DNA from: Rhizobiales bacterium CCH3-A5
Lineage (GTDB): Bacteria > Pseudomonadota > Alphaproteobacteria > Rhizobiales > Beijerinckiaceae
Direction: 5' to 3'
Length of the DNA stretch: 64,000 nucleotides
Assembly: GCA_001556025.1 (NCBI GenBank)
Contig: LSIB01000007.1
Coordinates: forward strand, 1 to 64,000
This document shows, piece by piece, positions 59,604-64,000 of the stretch (within the stretch, counting starts at the first letter, position 1; the number at the start of each line of letters is the position of its first letter). A model generated the notes under the pieces. It was not told the origin of the DNA. It saw only the letters and a list, made by a program, of their open reading frames with translations, and searched no databases. Both the position numbers and the translations under genes were made by a program.

Positions 59604-60602
59604 ATGACCGCCCTGCCCGCCACCATGACTGCGATCGGCTTCGACAAACCCGGCGGGCCCGAGGTTTTGCACGCGCAGACGAGAGCTCTGCCGAAACCCG
59701 GGGCCGGCGAGGTGCTGGTCAAGGTCGCGGCGGCCGGCATCAACCGCCCCGACGTGCTGCAGCGCACGGGCGGCTATGCGCCGCCGCCGGGCGCATCAGA
59801 CATTCCGGGCCTCGAGATCGCCGGCACGGTCGTAGCGCTGGGCGAGGGCGTGAGCCGCTTCCGGCTCGGCGACCAGCTCTGCGGTCTCGTCGCCGGCGGC
59901 GGCTATGCGGAATACGCCACCGTGCATGAGAGCAACGCGCTGCCCGTGCCGGCCGGGCTTTCGCTCACCGAAGCGGCCGCGATCCCCGAAACCTATTTCA
60001 CGGTCTGGACCAACGTCTTCCAGCGCGGCCGGCTCCAGCCCGGCGAGAGCCTGATGGTCCATGGCGGCACGTCGGGCATCGGCACCACGGCGATCCAACT
60101 CGCCAAGGCCTTTGGCGCGACCGTGATCGCAACCGCGGGCTCGGCGGAGAAGTGCCAGGCCTGCCGCGACCTCGGGGCAGACCATGCGATCAACTACCGA
60201 AACGAGGATTTCGTCGCCGCCAGCCGCGCGGCTACGGCTGAGCGCGGCGTCGACCTGATTCTCGATATGGTCGGCGGCGACTACATCGACCGAAACTACG
60301 AAGCCGCCGCCGATAGCGGCCGCATCGTCCAGATCGCCTTCCTCAACGGCCCGAAGGCGCAGGTCGATTTCCGCCGTCTGATGATGAAGCGGCTGACACA
60401 TACCGGCTCGACGCTGCGCCCCCGCACCATCGCTGAAAAGGCCGCGATCGCCGACGAGTTGCGCGCGAAGGTCTGGCCGCTGATCGAGGCTGGACGTTGC
60501 AAGCCTGTGATGTTCAGGACCTTCCCGCTGGCGGAAGCTGCGGCCGCTCATACCCTGATGGAAAGCAACGCCCATATCGGCAAGATCGTGCTGACGGTGT
60601 AA
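59604..60602 (+). CDS. NAD(P)H quinone oxidoreductase, PIG3 type
   Basis: 332 residues, a zinc-free medium-chain reductase. GEVLVKVAAAGINRPDVLQRTGGYAPPPGASDIPGLEIAGTV is the PIG3/QOR signature. The Rossmann segment MVHGGTSGIGTTAIQLAKAFGA (about 144-165) and LILDMVGGDYIDRN follow. It probably reduces quinones or other reactive carbonyls with NADPH. The ATG at 59604 gives the standard start; the open frame extends upstream without homology. Confidence 0.9.
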   Translation: MTALPATMTAIGFDKPGGPEVLHAQTRALPKPGAGEVLVKVAAAGINRPDVLQRTGGYAPPPGASDIPGLEIAGTVVALGEGVSRFRLGDQLCGLVAGGGYAEYATVHESNALPVPAGLSLTEAAAIPETYFTVWTNVFQRGRLQPGESLMVHGGTSGIGTTAIQLAKAFGATVIATAGSAEKCQACRDLGADHAINYRNEDFVAASRAATAERGVDLILDMVGGDYIDRNYEAAADSGRIVQIAFLNGPKAQVDFRRLMMKRLTHTGSTLRPRTIAEKAAIADELRAKVWPLIEAGRCKPVMFRTFPLAEAAAAHTLMESNAHIGKIVLTV

Positions 60603-60774
60603 AGCGGACGACGCTTTCCATGGACAGCGCTCCCGCCCTCGCCTATAAGCCGGCGATCCCACTCATCGTCGATGATTTGGATGGCCGGCCGAAAAGGCCG
60701 GTCGGCGTCCGAGAGCTATTGTCCGCGAGCTGACCCGGTCCTGGCACCGGATTTCGAACTTCAGGAGACGTCCC

Positions 60775-61497
60775 GTGTCAAATCCCCCGCTGATGCCGAA
60801 GGCCACCGCGGTCTGGCTCGTCGAGAACACCTCCCTGACCTTCGAGCAGATCGCCGAATTCTGTAAGCTGCATCCGCTGGAGGTGCGCGGCATCGCCGAT
60901 GGCGAAGTCGCCGCCGGCATCAAGGGTCTCGATCCGATCAATTCCGGGCAGCTCACCCGCGAGGAACTCGAGCGCGCCGCCGCCAACCCGGCCCATCATC
61001 TCAGGCTCGCCGAGCGCAAGGTGAAGGTGCCCGAGATGAAGAAGTCGAAGGGCCCGCGCTACACGCCGGTCTCCAAGCGCCAGGACCGGCCCAACGCCAT
61101 TCTCTGGCTGCTGCGCAACCACCCGGAACTCAAGGACGCGCAGATCATCCGCCTGATCGGGACGACCAAGTCGACGATCGCCCAGATCCGCGACCGCACC
61201 CACTGGAACGCCCAGACGCTCCAGCCGATCGATCCGGTATCCTTGGGCCTGTGCTCGCAGATCGACCTCGATTTCGAGGTCGGCCGCGCCGCCAAGGACC
61301 GCCCCGCCGTCGTGGCGGAAACCGGTTCGATGCTGCTTTCCGCCGAGGAGACGACCGCGCCGGCAGCGCCTGCCCTGAGCCAGACCTTCGCCGACATGGG
61401 CAAGCCCAGGCGCGAGGAAGAGACCACGATCGACGTCGATTCGGTCTTCTCCAAGCTCAAGCAGATGAAGCGTCCCGCCGACGAGGACGAGGATTGA
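60775..61497 (+). CDS. trcR: TrcR (DUF1013) cell-cycle transcriptional regulator
   Basis: 240 residues. PLMPKATAVWLVENTSLTFEQIAEFCKLHPLEVRGIADGEVAAGIKGLDPI opens the DUF1013 domain. A second helix-turn-helix-like part follows: RPNAILWLLRNHPELKDAQIIRLIGTTKSTIAQIRDRTHWN. The tail is acidic and ends in PADEDED. In Caulobacter the DUF1013 protein TrcR travels with RNA polymerase and affects cell-cycle genes; a similar role is inferred by family. The GTG at 60775 has AGGAG eight bases before it. A strong terminator follows. Confidence 0.9.
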   Translation: MSNPPLMPKATAVWLVENTSLTFEQIAEFCKLHPLEVRGIADGEVAAGIKGLDPINSGQLTREELERAAANPAHHLRLAERKVKVPEMKKSKGPRYTPVSKRQDRPNAILWLLRNHPELKDAQIIRLIGTTKSTIAQIRDRTHWNAQTLQPIDPVSLGLCSQIDLDFEVGRAAKDRPAVVAETGSMLLSAEETTAPAAPALSQTFADMGKPRREEETTIDVDSVFSKLKQMKRPADEDED

Positions 61498-61500
61498 GGA

Positions 61501-61530
61501 TAAAGGGCCGCTGTCTGCAGCGGCCCTTTA
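61501..61530 (+). terminator. Rho-independent terminator of trcR
   Basis: TAAAGGGCCGCTG (61501-61513), loop TCTG, CAGCGGCCCTTTA (61518-61530): a perfect 13-bp stem three bases after the trcR stop. Only three T follow within the stem end. Confidence 0.82.
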
Positions 61531-61548
61531 TCGTTGGGGCCGACCCTG

Positions 61549-62436
61549 ATGCCGGACGCCACGCTCGCCTTCACCTTTCTCGGAACCGGCGCGCCGCCTG
61601 TCAGCCCGCGCCGCGCCGGGCCGGCCCATCTCGTCGAGGCGGCGGGCCGCAAGCTGCTGATCGATTGCGGCTCCGGCGTCTCCCAGCGGCTCGTCGCGGC
61701 GGGAGCGCGCGGGGCCGACATCGACGCGCTGATTGTCACGCATGAGCACTCCGACCATCTGGTCGATTTCTACCAGCTCGTGATCTCCTCCTGGCATCAG
61801 GGCCGCAGCAAGCCCTGGCGCGTGTTTGCGCCGGAGCCGGCACTGGCCAATATGCGCGCGCAATATGAGGCCTTCGCCCGCGAGCGGACGCTTCGCATCG
61901 CCTTCGAGAAGCGGCCGGACGTAACGGGGCTCGAAGTGGCGTTCGAGGAATTGCGCGAGTGTGGCGTGAGCGGCCTCGGCGATCTCGCGGTCGACGCCTT
62001 CCTCGTCGATCACAAACCCGTCGAACCCGCCTTCGGCCTCGCGCTCTCCTGCGGCGACAATCGCGTCGTCTTTTCCGGCGATACGCGCCTGTGTCCGGCG
62101 CTGGAGAGAGCGGCGCAAGGTTGCGATCTGCTGGTCTGCGAGGTTTTCATCGACGCCCAGATGCCGGTCGTCGCCGGCGTCCGCTCGGCCGAGACCGTGG
62201 CGTCCGTCGCGAGCTATCACATGACGCCTGCGGTGGTGGCCGGGCTGGCCGTACGCTGCGGCGCGAAGGCGCTGGCGCTGACCCATCTCGTGCCGCCGGC
62301 CGCCGATACGGCAGCGCTCGCGCGCGAGATCAGGGCGGCGGGTTACGCCGGCCCGCTGATCGTCGGCGAAGACCTGATGCGGATTACGCTGCCGGAGCGG
62401 CTGCTCGGCTGGAACGGCGCGACGATCGGGTTCTAA
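61549..62436 (+). CDS. MBL-fold metallo-hydrolase (RNase Z-like)
   Basis: 295 residues. LGTGAPPVSPRRAGPAHLVEAAGRKLLIDCGSG opens a ribonuclease-Z/arylsulfatase-like beta-lactamase fold. TVTHEHSDHLVDF-type metal loop: His65, His67, Asp69 and His70; FSGDTRLCPAL and ALTHLVPP carry the later metal ligands. The RNase Z exosite arm is not evident, so tRNA processing is unproven; other members hydrolyse phosphodiesters or lactones. The ATG at 61549 is close after the trcR terminator. Confidence 0.85.
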   Translation: MPDATLAFTFLGTGAPPVSPRRAGPAHLVEAAGRKLLIDCGSGVSQRLVAAGARGADIDALIVTHEHSDHLVDFYQLVISSWHQGRSKPWRVFAPEPALANMRAQYEAFARERTLRIAFEKRPDVTGLEVAFEELRECGVSGLGDLAVDAFLVDHKPVEPAFGLALSCGDNRVVFSGDTRLCPALERAAQGCDLLVCEVFIDAQMPVVAGVRSAETVASVASYHMTPAVVAGLAVRCGAKALALTHLVPPAADTAALAREIRAAGYAGPLIVGEDLMRITLPERLLGWNGATIGF

Positions 62437-62487
62437 GGCCTGTCTTTCCGGGACTTCAAGCAGTGAAGGACCCGACGTGACAAGCGG

Positions 62488-64000
62488 CTACCCGATCCCC
62501 CTGCCCTTCAGCGCCACGCCGATCTCGCCCAGCACAGCCGGATCCTCGATCGTGGCGGGCATCGCATACTCCTCGCCATCGGCGATCTTCTTCATCGTGG
62601 CCCGCAGGATTTTCCCCGAGCGCGTCTTCGGCAACCGGCCGACGGTGAGAGCCAGCTTGAACGCGGCCACGGGGCCGATCTTGTCCCGGACCAGCGCGAC
62701 GAGTTCCCGCTCGATCTCGGCCGGCTCCTGCGTCACGCCCGATTTCAGCACGACGAAGCCGCAGGGCTGCTCGCCCTTGAGCGCGTCGCGGATGCCGACG
62801 ACGGCGCATTCGGCCACGGCGGGATGGCTGGCCAGCACCTCCTCCATGCCGCCTGTGGAGAGCCGGTGGCCGGCGACGTTGATGATGTCGTCGGTGCGGC
62901 CCATGATGAAGATATAGCCGTCCTCGTCGATGTAGCCTGCGTCCGAGGTGTTGTAATAGCCCGGAAAGGCGGCGAGATAGGCTTCCCGAAAACGGGAATC
63001 GTCCTGCCAGAGCGTCGGCAGCGCGCCGGGCGGCAGCGGCAGCTTCAGCACGATCGCGCCCATTGTCCCGGCCGGCACCGGCCTGCCGCCCTCGTCGAGG
63101 CAGTCTACGGCGAAGCCCGGGAGCGGCACGGTCGGCGAGCCATGCTTCACCGGCAAGAGCTCCAGCCCCATCGGGTTGCCGGCGATGCAATAGCCCGTCT
63201 CGGTCTGCCACCAATGGTCGATGACCGGGACCTTCAGGATCTCCTCCGCCCATTTCAGCGTATCCGGGTCGGCCCGCTCGCCGGCAAGGAACAGCGCCCG
63301 AAACTGAGACAGGTCGTGCCCGGCGAGCAGCTTCGCCTGCGGGTCCTCCTTGCGGATGGCGCGGAAGGCGGTCGGCGCGGTGAACATCACCACCGCCTTG
63401 TGCTCGGCGATGACGCGCCAGAACGCGCCGGCGTCGGGCGTGCCGACCGGCTTGCCCTCGTAGAGCACCGATGTCGCGCCCTGGATCAGCGGGCCGTAGA
63501 CGATGTAGCTGTGCCCGACGACCCAGCCGACATCGGATGCCGTGAACATCACCTCGCCAGGCTTCACGCCGTAGAGATTGTCCATGGTCCATTTCAGCGC
63601 GACCATATGGCCGCCATTGTCGCGCACCACGCCCTTGGGACGACCGGTCGTGCCGGAGGTGTAGAGCACATAGAGCGGGTCCGTCGCCGCGACCGGCACG
63701 CACTCCGTCTTTCGTCCGGCGGCGCGCGCCTGCGCCACCAACGTCCGCCAATTCCTGTCGCGCGTGACGTGCATCGAGCAGTCCGCCTGCGGGCGCTGCA
63801 GCACGATGCAGGTCTCAGGCTTGTGGTTGGCGAGATCGATCGCCGCATCCAGCAGCGGCTTGTATTCGACCACCCGCGTCGGCTCGATGCCGCAGGTCGC
63901 GGTCATGATGACTTTCGGTTTTGCATCGTCGATCCGCGTCGCCAGTTCCTTGGCCGCAAATCCGCCGAACACCACCGAATGCACCGCCCCGATCCGCGCG
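62488..64000 (-). CDS. prpE: Propionyl-CoA synthetase (AMP-forming), 5'-truncated by the window edge
   Basis: About 504 C-terminal residues are visible and the frame is still open at base 64000. YTSGTTGRPKGVVRDNGGHMVALKW is the AMP-binding P-loop of the PrpE type (RDNGGH is characteristic), followed by WWQTETGYCIAGNP, YNTSDAGYIDEDGYIFIMGRTDDIINVAGHRLSTG and the acetylatable Lys in RSGKILRATM. It makes propionyl-CoA from propionate, ATP and CoA. No prpBCD or methylmalonyl genes are in the window. The start is beyond the edge. Confidence 0.93.
   Translation of the reverse strand, partial: ARIGAVHSVVFGGFAAKELATRIDDAKPKVIMTATCGIEPTRVVEYKPLLDAAIDLANHKPETCIVLQRPQADCSMHVTRDRNWRTLVAQARAAGRKTECVPVAATDPLYVLYTSGTTGRPKGVVRDNGGHMVALKWTMDNLYGVKPGEVMFTASDVGWVVGHSYIVYGPLIQGATSVLYEGKPVGTPDAGAFWRVIAEHKAVVMFTAPTAFRAIRKEDPQAKLLAGHDLSQFRALFLAGERADPDTLKWAEEILKVPVIDHWWQTETGYCIAGNPMGLELLPVKHGSPTVPLPGFAVDCLDEGGRPVPAGTMGAIVLKLPLPPGALPTLWQDDSRFREAYLAAFPGYYNTSDAGYIDEDGYIFIMGRTDDIINVAGHRLSTGGMEEVLASHPAVAECAVVGIRDALKGEQPCGFVVLKSGVTQEPAEIERELVALVRDKIGPVAAFKLALTVGRLPKTRSGKILRATMKKIADGEEYAMPATIEDPAVLGEIGVALKGRGIG

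Noticed and set aside
60684..60702. Terminator after the quinone oxidoreductase gene
   Set aside because: CCGGCC/GGCCGG forms a short hairpin 80 bases past the stop but without a U-tract on either strand.

Overview
The window looks like a chromosome segment of an alphaproteobacterium of the order Hyphomicrobiales (Rhizobiales), plausibly Bosea or a close relative. This rests on very high GC, on outer-membrane proteins with the DLPSRKG-type mature N-terminus, and on gene blocks typical of the order: ruvCAB-ybgC-tolQRAB-pal-cpoB-tilS-ftsH-glmM, tkt-gap-pgk-fba, zapA-6S RNA-5-FCL, and the lineage-specific families RcdA/DUF1465, TrcR/DUF1013, DUF1192, DUF2852 and DUF4164. The genus is an inference; no rRNA or marker comparison was possible. 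I see no prophage, insertion sequence, CRISPR array or tRNA.

Layout. 1-8 kb: a truncated NUDIX hydrolase, an outer-membrane barrel, the glutathione-dependent formaldehyde pair frmA-frmB, a DGPF/YciI protein overlapping an ECF42-type sigma factor, a small iron-permease-family protein, and divergent L-idonate/gluconate dehydrogenases. 8-16.7 kb: formate-THF ligase, an orphan HWE histidine kinase, two beta-barrel proteins, a Tat-exported intradiol dioxygenase, a GST and gpmI. 16.9-34.8 kb (minus strand): the envelope and recombination superoperon, from ruvC down to glmM. It is interrupted at four places by accessory genes: a membrane-GNAT-membrane trio between ruvA and ruvB, tetR plus DUF2852 before tolQ, a DUF2939-like gene between tolB and pal, and two plus-strand secreted paralogues between ftsH and glmM. 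35-42.5 kb: a TauE-type permease and the sugar-phosphate genes fba, pgk, gap and tkt. 42.8-47.5 kb: DUF4164, zapA, 6S RNA, 5-FCL, a YmdB-type phosphoesterase, a probable globin-coupled chemoreceptor and yebC. 47.5-58 kb: phoX, a coupled benE/ThiE-like/SEL1 operon, suhB, a MotA/MotB-like pair, an ABC exporter and rpmE. 58.4-64 kb: rcdA, DUF1192, a quinone oxidoreductase, trcR, an MBL-fold hydrolase and a truncated prpE.

How it fits together. Most of the window is core physiology: C1 oxidation (frmAB, fhs, 5-FCL), lower glycolysis/gluconeogenesis, cell-envelope integrity (Tol-Pal, FtsH, GlmM), Holliday-junction processing, and growth or cell-cycle control (ZapA, 6S RNA, RcdA, TrcR). The most unusual content is in the insertions and intergenic regions: a pair of matching 19-bp operators linking a TetR regulator to DUF2852, the gene trio splitting ruvAB, tandem secreted paralogues, several families of intergenic palindromes, a CtrA-like box close to rcdA, a repeat cluster upstream of gap, and a 25-codon ORF with a strong Shine-Dalgarno sequence. 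I found no convincing multi-gene defence system.
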